Source of the DNA: Micromonospora andamanensis
GTDB lineage: Bacteria; Actinomycetota; Actinomycetes; Mycobacteriales; Micromonosporaceae
Length of the DNA stretch: 64,000 nucleotides
NCBI RefSeq assembly: GCF_016863495.1
Contig: NZ_BOOZ01000023.1
Span: forward strand, 1 to 64,000
Direction of reading: 5' to 3'
Part shown: piece by piece, positions 26,561 through 34,672 of the stretch
Layout of the letters: every line of letters starts with the position of its first letter
Position numbering within the stretch: position 1 is the stretch's first letter
Notes under the pieces: model-generated
Databases searched by the model: none
What the model saw: only the letters and a program-made list of their open reading frames with translations
Told to the model about the DNA's origin: nothing
Made by a program: the position numbers and the translations under genes

Positions 26561-27684
26561 CGGACAGCCCCCAGGGCCGTCTCGCGCATGCCGTAGGCCC
26601 TGCGGAGTAGGTCAGCCACCTGCTGCTGGCCGGCGTCTGGCTCCCGCAGGCCGGTTGCCAGTTCGACCGCTTCCTTGATCGAGTCGATGCCGCCCAGGTC
26701 TTCGCGCACCACCCGACCCAGCACTGGCACCATGCCGCTCGCCTCCGCCCGGCATACCCCACCCAGCTCGCAGGCGTCCAGGCACTCCGGCGAGTACCGG
26801 GCGGTGACCTGGTAGACCGCCGCCGCGAGCTCCTGGGGATCGCGGGTCGGCCGGCCGGCGGCGTCCAACCGCGGGTCGAATGACAGGTCCGGTGGCAGGA
26901 GCCGCAGCAGGCTCTCCACGCTTTCCATCCGGTCGAGCTGCCGTTTCAACGTGGCCAACTGCTTGCGGACGTCGAGCAGTTCCGCGACCGGGTGGTTGCT
27001 GAAGTCTTTCGGGCACACGAGCACGACCTGGTCCGACACCATGTCGGGGTCGAGCCCGGCCGTCTGCAGCATCTCCCGCATGGCGAGCACGTAGACCGCG
27101 GACTGTTGCGCGGCACCCGCCACCTTGCCGGAGTTCGCGGTACCGTCCAGGATGGCGAAGGACTTGATCTCCACGATGAAGAACTGGTTGCCGAGCTTGA
27201 ACGCGATCAGGTCCGGTTCGATGCGGACCTGCACGCCGTTCACGGTGAGCTGCAGAATCGGATGGTCGAACAGCGTGCCGGTCGGCTCGTTCGACTCCGC
27301 AGACGCCTGCAAGGCGCGCTGGGAGCGACGCAGCCGCGACGTGATCCTGTCGTCGGTGTCGGCCGGGTTGAGGTCGTGGTAGTGAACCTCGGCGACGGGC
27401 AGGCCGATGTGTTCGCGTAGCAAGCGGAGTAGCTCAGCGCATCCGTCCGCCTTCACCTTCGCCTCGAAACCCTTGCCGCGGGCGATGGCGATACTTGACA
27501 TCTGGCCGATGGAAATGCGCACGCCCAGCCCTTGCGCAATCTGCCCTTTGTCGATGCCGGCGGCATCGAGCAGTGTGCGCCGCCGGCAGCCTGGGTTCGC
27601 CGCGAGCGCGGCGAGTGTGCGAGCGTTGTGCGGCTTTCGCGGTGCCGTACCCCGCAGAGCGTTCAAACGTTCGTCGACGGACAT
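26557..27684 (-). CDS. PD-(D/E)XK nuclease with C-terminal cysteine cluster (RecB/Cas4-like)
   Basis: I start at ATG 27684 (MSVDERLNALRGTAPRKPHN, 375 residues), preceded by AGAGGATGAC; the longer open frame upstream lacks a good start. The core reads VQVRIEPDLIAFKLGN then FFIVEIKSFAILDG near residues 155-185, a textbook PD...(D/E)XK site (EPD and EIK), followed by AAQQSAVYVLAMREML, the QxxxY-type motif of RecB/Cas4 nucleases. Near 300 comes CLDACELGGVCRAEA, which with an earlier Cys (NPGC, near residue 33) resembles the split 4-Cys Fe-S cluster of Cas4/AddB. The cluster call is tentative. It overlaps the next gene by 4 bp. With the downstream SF1 helicase it would make a Dna2/AddAB-like nuclease-helicase pair. 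Confidence 0.85.
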   Translation of the reverse strand: MSVDERLNALRGTAPRKPHNARTLAALAANPGCRRRTLLDAAGIDKGQIAQGLGVRISIGQMSSIAIARGKGFEAKVKADGCAELLRLLREHIGLPVAEVHYHDLNPADTDDRITSRLRRSQRALQASAESNEPTGTLFDHPILQLTVNGVQVRIEPDLIAFKLGNQFFIVEIKSFAILDGTANSGKVAGAAQQSAVYVLAMREMLQTAGLDPDMVSDQVVLVCPKDFSNHPVAELLDVRKQLATLKRQLDRMESVESLLRLLPPDLSFDPRLDAAGRPTRDPQELAAAVYQVTARYSPECLDACELGGVCRAEASGMVPVLGRVVREDLGGIDSIKEAVELATGLREPDAGQQQVADLLRRAYGMRETALGAVR

Positions 27685-27752
27685 GTCATCCTCTGAAGGA
27701 CGGGTCCGGATCTTCGCGGGAACCGGGCCGCCGGATGGGGGAAGGGGTAGCG

Positions 27753-28553
27753 CTACCTTTTCGTGACGGATCGGACTGCCTTGAGTTGTTCGCCCCCGAA
27801 CAGTTGTTCCGCGTCGGAGAGGCGCCGCGCGCGCTCGGCCGCAGCCTCGCGCTGCTGACGGTCGGACCCCTCGTGAAGCTTCAGCTCCGCTTGTGCTGCA
27901 GCAATGAGCCTTGACGGCTCGAACTCCCCGGTGGAAGTGCTTGCGCCTGGAATGTTGTTGGTGAACGGCCACAAGAGTCGGATCGACTGCCGTCCTAGCT
28001 CGCCGGTCGTCTGCAGATGGCGAACCAGGCGTATCGCGGCCGTCAAAAAGTCGACCCTGGGCGACAGCGGGCCCATGATGCGGCGATCAAGCGGCCACGT
28101 GGATATCGCCAACAGTCCGCGCACGGCCACCAACTGGTCGGCTGTTAGAGCAGCGCATACGTAATACGGCCGCGAGTACGGTGTCGCACGGAAGGACCGC
28201 TCCTCGTCGCGCCGAAGGCTGGCTAGCTTGGTTGCTACCAACCCGCCAGCGAACAACGCCTCGTGCGTCGCGACGATCAACCGCGGCGCCGCCGCGACTC
28301 CCAACACCGTGAGAACCTGATGGACCTGCTCGCGGACGGGAAACAACGACATGCCTGCGGGGAGCGTCTCCAGCAACGGCGCCGGCTCGGAATCGTCGGA
28401 TTCCAGCAACGCCGAATCCCAACTCAGCTCCGCCGCCCGCAGCTCCGCGCGCAGACTCGGGACGACGGCACGATCGCCTGCGGCAAGAGCCTGGCGGATG
28501 CGACTGCGAAGCTGCGAGATCCGCTCCTCGAGCTCGTCCATGGTTTCAGGCAT
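27753..28553 (-). CDS. Unrecognised first gene of the operon
   Basis: The protein has 266 residues from ATG 28553 (MPETMDELEERISQLRSRIR); a second ATG four codons later is also possible. It opens with a coiled-coil-like helix rich in Glu/Arg (ELEERISQLRSRIRQALAAG), continues with mixed segments such as LRRDEERSFRATPYSRPYYV and CAALTADQLVAVRGLLAIST, and ends in an Ala/Glu/Arg-rich helix (EGSDRQQREAAAERARRLSD). No known domain, catalytic motif or membrane segment is seen. It precedes the nuclease gene by 68 bp and lies next to a set of three 10-bp direct repeats upstream of its start, so a regulatory or accessory role is possible. Confidence 0.7.
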   Translation of the reverse strand: MPETMDELEERISQLRSRIRQALAAGDRAVVPSLRAELRAAELSWDSALLESDDSEPAPLLETLPAGMSLFPVREQVHQVLTVLGVAAAPRLIVATHEALFAGGLVATKLASLRRDEERSFRATPYSRPYYVCAALTADQLVAVRGLLAISTWPLDRRIMGPLSPRVDFLTAAIRLVRHLQTTGELGRQSIRLLWPFTNNIPGASTSTGEFEPSRLIAAAQAELKLHEGSDRQQREAAAERARRLSDAEQLFGGEQLKAVRSVTKR

Positions 28554-28573
28554 GACGGGGACCGTATCACAAG

Positions 28574-28600
28574 TTCCAAAATCTTCCAAAGAGTTCCAGA
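28574..28600. repeat. Three direct repeats at 10-bp period (candidate operator)
   Basis: TTCCAAA at 28574, TTCCAAA at 28584 and TTCCAGA at 28594 recur at exactly 10 bp, one helical turn, inside the 62-bp space between the divergent starts 28553 (-) and 28616 (+). They are the most AT-rich stretch nearby. The spacing and place suit a cooperative repressor site or promoter element for the operon. Confidence 0.5.
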
Positions 28601-28615
28601 GCCACAGAAGAGAGA

Positions 28616-28864
28616 GTGGCAACTACCGCGCCCGCATCGTCTCCCCCGAGCGCCGCGCCAGGTACTGGCCAGGACACCGCCCTGGCACTGCACGGTCGGG
28701 GTCGCCCGCGGGCGACTTTCCAAGCGCTGCTGGCCGCCGAACGCGACACTCCACAGGAGGTCCGCTTCCGCCCGTGGGCGCAGCAGCTCACCACCGACTT
28801 GCTGACCCGCGGCCACAACCTCCCAGGCGTACGCGAGTTCGCCAATCGCGTAGGCGTGGCCTGA
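28616..28864 (+). CDS. Possible small basic protein, divergent from the defence operon
   Basis: A GTG at 28616, with AGAAGAGAG just before it, opens an 82-residue frame. It has a Pro/Ala-rich start, then HGRGRPRATFQALLAAERDT and WAQQLTTDLLTRGHNLPGV. The second half could form two amphipathic helices and is basic, so a small DNA-binding regulator is conceivable. I recognise no family. The support is position and ribosome site only; it may not be a gene. Confidence 0.35.
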   Translation: MATTAPASSPPSAAPGTGQDTALALHGRGRPRATFQALLAAERDTPQEVRFRPWAQQLTTDLLTRGHNLPGVREFANRVGVA

Positions 28865-29101
28865 CCCGTCCCGGCGCGTGCCCACCGATCCGCTAATGCG
28901 ACAGAGCCGCTTGCCTACCCCGTTACCTCCTCCAGTCCGAATCCCGAACCAAGATCGAATCCCGGATAACGGACTGAACTGAAGCTCTTACGCGCGCCGG
29001 ACGGCTCGTAGTCGACGGAAATCGTGAACCAATCCGGAAACCGATTTTTACCCAATCTCCCTGGGTGAAGGTGTGGCCACCACCAACAGAGGGAGAAAAC
29101 G

Positions 29102-30548
29102 ATGAAAAGCCAGGGTGCGATTGTGAAGCGGTGCGGCTGCCTGGACCCAGCGACCAGGCGGACGCTGGGCAGGAGCTGCCCAAAGCTGCCGGAGCCTGAC
29201 CACGGAAGCTGGTACTTCCACTGCTCCACGCGGAATCTGCTCGGACAGACCGAGCGGGTACGCCGCGGCGGGTACGCGTCGGAAGCTGCCGCGTCCAAAG
29301 GCTCGCGACGAACTCCTGATCCTCTCCCGCGAGCAGCTGGCCGGACGGTCATGGACGGTCACCCGGTGGTTGCGGTACTGGCTTTCGACCAGAACCCGAC
29401 TCCGACCCACGACCAAGATGCACTACACCCACGACGTCGAGCGCTTCCTCATCCCCCACGTCGGGCACCTGATCCTCGGTGATCTGACCTCCCGGCAGCT
29501 CAACGCGGCGTTCGCGCAGATCGCCGCGACCCGCAACCGGTCCGGCCAACCACAAACGCCGTGCACGCTGCGGCACGTTCACACCACTCTGCGGGCCGCG
29601 CTCAACGCCGCCATCCGCGAGGGCCTCATCGTCGACAACCCCGCCCGCAGGGTCCAGTTGCCCGCCCAGGAACGTCCCCTCGCCCGGCTGTGGACCGAGA
29701 ACAGGGTCACCGAGTGGGAAGCCACCGGCGAGCGGCCGTCCGTCGCGGTCTGGACACCGGTCCAGCTCGCCGCGTTCCTCGACTACGTCCGCGACGACAA
29801 CCTGTTCGCCCTGTGGTGGCTGATCGCCCTACGCGGCCTGCGCCGCGGCGAAGCCGCCGGCCTGCGCTGGAGCGAGATCGACTTCCAGGCCCGTCAGCTT
29901 TGCGTCGTGCGGCAACGCACCACCGCCGGCTACGACGTCCACGAAGGCCCACCCAAGTCCGCCACCAGCCGCCGCACCATAGCCCTCGACCGCCACACCG
30001 TACGCATCCTGCGTCGGCACGCAGAACGGCAACGCCACCACCGCACCCGCCGCATCGGCGGCGGGAAGGTCTGCCACGACAGCGGCTACGTCTTCACCAA
30101 CCCCGACGGACTACCCGTGCACCCTGGCTACCTCACCCAACGCCTGCGCCTCCTGGTAGACCGGGCCGGGCTACCCCCGATCCGGCTGCATGACCTCCGC
30201 CACGGCGCCGCCACCCTCGCCCACACCGCCGGCGCGGACCTCAAGACCATCCAGCACCAGCTCGGCCACGCCACGATCCGGATCACCGCGGACACCTACA
30301 CCACGAGCCTGCCTGCCACCCAGCACAAGGCCGCCGAAGCAACCGCCCGCCTCGTCCTGGGCGCCGGCAAGCCCGGCGCCGAGATGAGACCACCCACCAA
30401 GCGTCGCAATCACGGAACGCGACGCCCGCCAACACCCGCGAGGACGGAGTCCTTCCCGGATCGAGACCAGCAGATGCCGCATCGGGCCGAGGACAAAATC
30501 GGCATGCAGCCGGAGCTCTCGGACCGCTGCAGACGCAGAACTCGCTGA
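29102..30548 (+). pseudogene. Tyrosine integrase broken by a +1 frameshift
   Basis: From ATG 29102 (GAGGGAG ribosome site) the frame encodes MKSQGAIVKRCGCLDPAT and SWYFHCSTRNLLGQTERVRR, closely matching the N-terminus of the intact integrase at 53670. It loses register after GGYASEAAAS near 29298. The +1 frame resumes KARDELLILSREQLAGRSWT and carries the core-binding and catalytic domains: ALRGLRRGEAAGLRW (Arg), LHDLRHGAATLAH (His-x-x-Arg), and ITADTYTTSLP (Tyr). A single extra base at TCCAAAGG explains the break. It is otherwise full length, so inactivation looks recent. It faces a second integrase gene 85 bp away and belongs to the element ending at the tRNA-Arg copy at 32171. Confidence 0.85.
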
Positions 30549-30632
30549 TCGACCCGCCGCCGATCGGACGGCTTGCCCGGAAGACAGGAACGCTTCGCCT
30601 GCTTCCGGGCAGGCCCACGCCCACCCGGAAGA

Positions 30633-31976
30633 TCAGGCCTGGTAGGCGCCGGCCAGGGACGCCCTGACCCTCACATGCTGCAGGAGAAGCTCGGCCGACG
30701 CCCGTACCGCCTTCTTGGCCATCTGCTGAAACACGCAGATGTAGGTCTCGATGGTCGTCAGCGGAGTGTGATGGCCCATGTCCTGCTGGATCTGCTTTAG
30801 GTCCACCCCGGCCGCCGAGGCGATCCCCGCGGCGCCGTGCCGCAGGTCATGCAACCGGACCGGCGGCAAATCCAGGTTCTTGACCAGCTTCGCGAAGCGG
30901 CGGGTAAGCCAGTCCGGACGTACAGGCCGCCCATCCTCGCGCAGGAACACCCGCTGCTTCGCATCGACGCGACCGAACCGCCGACGTTGCCGATGCCACA
31001 GATCCGTCAGCAATCGCACACTGAACTCGTCCAACGCCAAGGTCCGGACCCCGGCCGCCGACTTCGGCGGGCCCAACTGCTCCACCCCGCGCACCATGAC
31101 CACCTGTTCCCGGATGGTCAACTCGCCATCCACCAGGTTGATGTCCTCCCACCGCAACCCGGCGATCTCGCCCCGGCGCGGCCCCCGCAACGCCACCAAC
31201 CACCACAGCGCGAACAGCGGATCGGCCTGCACGGACTCCAGGAACCGGCCGACCTGGTGCAGCCCCCACACCGCCACCCGAGGCCGCACTCCGGTGTTGT
31301 TCCACGCCTTCTCCCGCTCCGCGTCCCACACCACCGCCCGTGGGCGCGCCCCGTTCGGCAGCCGCAGCCCCCGGCCGGGATTCCGGTCGATCACCCCCTG
31401 CCGCCGTGCCGCGGACAGCGCGCTGCGCAGCACCGCGCGGATACCGTTCAGCGTGCCCGGAGAAATAAGCCTTCCGCCCCGGACGTGGCGGTGCGAGATC
31501 CGGTCCATCGCTCGCTGGGCATCCCGGGTACGCAACTTCCGCATCCGCACGTGACCCAACTGGGGAATGAGGTAGTCGTTCACCAGGCTGCGGTAGGTGA
31601 CCATGGTCGAGGGACGCAACCGCCCCTCGTTCTCCGACAACCAGAACTCCAGCCAGCGCTTCAGCGTCCACATCCCGGCCGCCTCGTGCCCCGGCACCTG
31701 CCGCAGCGCCCAGCAGGCCCGCTCAGCCTCCGCCCGATTGGCGAAACCGCCGCGACGCACCCGCACACGCCGCTCATCAACACCGGTCAACTGCACCGCG
31801 AAGTACCAACGGCCGTGGTCGAACTCGGCGAGACGCTCGCACCGCACGCCAAGCTGGCGACCGGTCCGCTCGCGCCGACAGCCGCACCGCCGGTACACCA
31901 GGCCCGCCTCGTTGGCCCTAGCCACCCATCCCCCAAGACACCCGGACAGGCTAGACAGCGGACCCATGATGATCAT
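30633..31976 (-). CDS. int: Tyrosine recombinase/integrase
   Basis: The protein has up to 447 residues; the true start may be internal (for example GTG 31925, VARANEAGLVYRRCGC). It has an N-terminal Cys-rich segment YRRCGCRRERTGRQLGVRCE like the other two integrases here, a SAM-like core-binding domain (SENEGRLRPSTMVTYRSLVN), and the catalytic set ALRGPRRGEIAGLRW, LHDLRHGAAGIAS and TIETYICVFQQ. It is clearly diverged from the integrases at 29102 and 53670. It is convergent with the broken integrase and its start is ~195 bp from the tRNA-Arg copy at 32171, so it probably mediated integration of the left element. Confidence 0.88.
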   Translation of the reverse strand: MIIMGPLSSLSGCLGGWVARANEAGLVYRRCGCRRERTGRQLGVRCERLAEFDHGRWYFAVQLTGVDERRVRVRRGGFANRAEAERACWALRQVPGHEAAGMWTLKRWLEFWLSENEGRLRPSTMVTYRSLVNDYLIPQLGHVRMRKLRTRDAQRAMDRISHRHVRGGRLISPGTLNGIRAVLRSALSAARRQGVIDRNPGRGLRLPNGARPRAVVWDAEREKAWNNTGVRPRVAVWGLHQVGRFLESVQADPLFALWWLVALRGPRRGEIAGLRWEDINLVDGELTIREQVVMVRGVEQLGPPKSAAGVRTLALDEFSVRLLTDLWHRQRRRFGRVDAKQRVFLREDGRPVRPDWLTRRFAKLVKNLDLPPVRLHDLRHGAAGIASAAGVDLKQIQQDMGHHTPLTTIETYICVFQQMAKKAVRASAELLLQHVRVRASLAGAYQA

Positions 31977-32170
31977 CGACCGATGGGGTCAACAGCGCAC
32001 ACGAAAAGGGCGGATCCGCATCGTCCGTCCGCGAATCCGCTGCGCATCAACCCAGAAAGCCCAGGTCAACACGGCTCCACCAGGTACGGCATGTGGGTCA
32101 CAGACGTGACCCACATGCGACCCACACCGACCCGAAAGTCGACGACGATCATGAATATCGCCTGGTAGAG

Positions 32171-32216
32171 CTTGCGCGCCCGAAGGGACTCGAACCCCTA
32201 ACCTTCTGATCCGTAG
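32171..32216 (-). repeat. Attachment-site copy: 3' end of tRNA-Arg
   Basis: 46 bp are identical to 55182-55227, the 3' half of the intact tRNA-Arg(ACG) plus a few flanking bases, in the same orientation. The copy stops exactly after the anticodon (CCGTAG), where the sequence diverges. This is the duplication a tyrosine integrase leaves at a tRNA target, so it marks an element boundary. Confidence 0.85.
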
Positions 32217-32228
32217 GGTCGGTTTCGG

Positions 32229-33333
32229 CTACGCGGCCTGCTCATACTCGTTGATCAACCCGTGGACGACCTTCCTGCGCTGTACTCGGAGGGCATCCAG
32301 GTTGGTCGCCGGCACTGGGACGGTGTCCCGGTCAGGTGGGCGTTGCCCGCGGCCCTGATGTGGCCGATGCCCGTTGTAGTGCGCGGGGTACTCGCCGAGC
32401 ACGGCGAGCAGGTATCGGGTGTTGTAGATCAAGATCCGGTCCAGGCACTCTCGCCGTACGGTGCGTACCCAGCGTTCCGCGAACGCGTTAGCCCTGGGCG
32501 CCTGTGGTGGCGTTCGGAGCACCTCGACACCCTCGGCTTGGAACACGGTGTCGAACGCGGTGGTGTACTTGGCGTCCCGGTCCCGGATCAGGAACCGGAA
32601 CTGGTTCGCGTGATCGCCCAGGTCGATCATGAGGTTGCGCATTTGCTGTGCCACCCAGTCGCCGGTCGGGTTCGTGGTGGCGCCCAGCAGGTGGACTCGC
32701 CGGGTAGCGACCTCTATCAGGAACAGGACGTAGATGCGGGTCAGTCTGATGGTGTCGACGTGCAGAAAGTCGCAGCACAGGATGCCTTTGGCCTGGGTGG
32801 TGAGGAACTCGGTCCAGGCCGGTCCCGCCCGTCGTGGAGCCGGCCCGGCACCGGCCTTGGTCAGGACCGCCCAGATCGTGCTGGCGGCGAGCCGGTAGCC
32901 CAGGCCAGTTAACTCGCCCTGAATACGCCGGCATCCAGGTGGGGTTGTCCTGGGCCAGCCGTAGCACCATCTGGCGGACCTCGGTTGTGACCGGTGGTCG
33001 ACCGCGTCGGCGTCTCGGGTAGGTCCACCGCCTTGTGATCAGATTGCGGTGCCAGCGCAACAACGTGGCCGGGGTGATGAAAAACGCCTCCTACCGGGTC
33101 CGCGGCAATAGCCTCGACAAGCTGGCGAGCACTGCCCGGTCGGCCGGTTCCAGATCCAGCCGGCGCACCTGCCGACGCAGGACCGCGACCTGGTGCCGCA
33201 GCACGACCGCGTTAGTGTCACCGCCGCGGGCCAACAGGATGATCAACTGCAGTGCCTGACGAAGAATCAGGTAGCCGATCGACAGGATCATGACCGGCAG
33301 CATGACGCCACTCATCGATCCCATGGCGGACAA
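32229..33333 (-). mobile_element. Decayed rve-type transposase with frameshifts
   Basis: Pieces of one DDE (integrase core) transposase lie in order on the minus strand in different frames. They are an N-terminus with AVVLRHQVAVLRRQVRRLDL (33333-33091); ATLLRWHRNLITRRWTYPRR with RGRPPVTTEVRQMVLRLAQD (to about 32935); then a one-base loss after NPTW; then FLIRDRDAKYTTAFDTVFQA, RTPPQAPRANAFAERWVRTV and NGHRPHQG (to 32229). The second Asp and the Glu region of the DDE core are visible in the last piece. At least two frameshifts make it inactive. No terminal inverted repeats were identified. It begins 13 bp from the tRNA-Arg copy. Confidence 0.8.
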
Positions 33334-33505
33334 AGTCGCACGTCAACGCCCGTGGCCGAGTTTTCGAACGGTACAGGCTGCTCACCCCTCCTTACGTTCA
33401 GACAGAACGACCCTCAATTCCCGAGGACGCGCCCAACGTCATTTCGTTAGGACCTCTTTGGCCCGGCGCGTTATGCAAGGAGCTCACTCGACCTTTCGTG
33501 CGGCG

Positions 33506-34672
33506 TCACATCGTGAACATGGCCTGTCCGGGGTACTCGCCACCGACAGGTGGGATGAAGTAGTAGCCGCCGCCGTACGGCAGCAGGTACCGCTCCAGCG
33601 CCTCGCCGGCCAGCCGCTGCTGGATGGTGGCGAATCCCTTCTCCACGTCCCGCTGGTAGCAGACAAAGATCTGCCCTAGGTGTTCCCCCGCCGCGTCGTC
33701 ACGGCGCCGGTACGACCAGCCACGGCGCAGGATCTGGTGCGCCAACGCGTCCGGGGTGCGCGGGTTCGCCCGGCGGATATGCGCGTTCAGTGCGATGGTG
33801 CGGCCGTCGGGGTCGGCAGCATAGTCCGGGTCGGCGGTCTCAGTGTCCTGCCCCAGCGGTGCCCCCGTGTCCTTGCGTCGACCGAAGACCTTTTCTTGCT
33901 CAGTTGTGGACTCCACGTCCCAGCTCGACATGGCCAGGCGGATCAGCCGCACCACCTGGTAAGTACCGCCGACGCACCAGGCCGGCTCGCCGTCGCCCGG
34001 CTTCACCCAGACCAGGTCGTCCATCAGTTGAGCGTCTGACGCCTCCGGGTTGCCGGCCCCCTCCCGGAAGCCGAACAGGTTGCGCACCCCGGGCCCCCGG
34101 TTACGCGGGTGAAAGCCATCCAGCCGCCAGCGAGGCCGCAGGCCTGGTAGCGACCGGCGCGACGCCCGTTTGGCGATAGTCGGGTCGGTGGCGGTGATCT
34201 GCACGAGCAGGTCACCGTGGCACCAGTCGAGATCGAGCACGTCGCTGGGGAACTCCGGCATGGCCGTCAGTAGTCGTGGCGGGCTCAGCCCGAACCGGTC
34301 GTCAAAGAGTGAGCCGCCGACCGCGACGGAAACGATGGCGTCGCGCACGGGCTGGCCCAGCGCACGCAGGGCCGCTGCGAGTCCGACACGATTCGTGGCG
34401 GTCACGTCGTATGCGGTCATGGTGCAGGCGGGCAGCGGCGGTGAGACGACACCGGCCGGGTGGACGACCGGGGCGGCGCGGTCGATGGCTGGTCGTCCGG
34501 TGCCGGGCGGCGTGGCCCGGTCGGCGTTGTTCGACGAGTCAGGCCGGCGGCAGCCAGCCGCCGCGCTGGCGGCGGTGCCTGCGGCGACCAGGCCGGTTAG
34601 GACTGCCCGACGGCGCATGCCACGGTGCGGGATGTGCGGCCGGTGCGGCTCCCGACCGTCGCCGTCAGGCAT
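33506..34672 (-). CDS. Tat-exported DyP-type haem peroxidase with altered GXXDG motif
   Basis: The 388-residue protein has a twin-arginine signal (MRRRAVLTGLVAAGTAASAA, residues 19-38) ending in a Cys, and the fold-specific motifs of DyP/EfeB peroxidases. NAHIRRANPR (His299) is the expected proximal haem ligand. The distal motif, usually GXXDG, reads GFREGAGNP at 201-209, with Glu204 in the place of Asp. Members oxidise dyes or phenolics with peroxide, or release iron from haem (EfeB-like). Its start overlaps the end of the S8 protease gene by 8 bp, making it the last gene of the toxin-immunity-protease-peroxidase run. An alternative start at the second Met (34618) would leave a shorter signal. 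No EfeU/EfeO partners are adjacent. Confidence 0.88.
   Translation of the reverse strand: MPDGDGREPHRPHIPHRGMRRRAVLTGLVAAGTAASAAAGCRRPDSSNNADRATPPGTGRPAIDRAAPVVHPAGVVSPPLPACTMTAYDVTATNRVGLAAALRALGQPVRDAIVSVAVGGSLFDDRFGLSPPRLLTAMPEFPSDVLDLDWCHGDLLVQITATDPTIAKRASRRSLPGLRPRWRLDGFHPRNRGPGVRNLFGFREGAGNPEASDAQLMDDLVWVKPGDGEPAWCVGGTYQVVRLIRLAMSSWDVESTTEQEKVFGRRKDTGAPLGQDTETADPDYAADPDGRTIALNAHIRRANPRTPDALAHQILRRGWSYRRRDDAAGEHLGQIFVCYQRDVEKGFATIQQRLAGEALERYLLPYGGGYYFIPPVGGEYPGQAMFTM

Noticed and set aside
25485-26762. Minus-strand 425-codon alternative frame
   Set aside because: Overlaps the 496-aa and nuclease genes in another frame; extreme Arg content and no motif.
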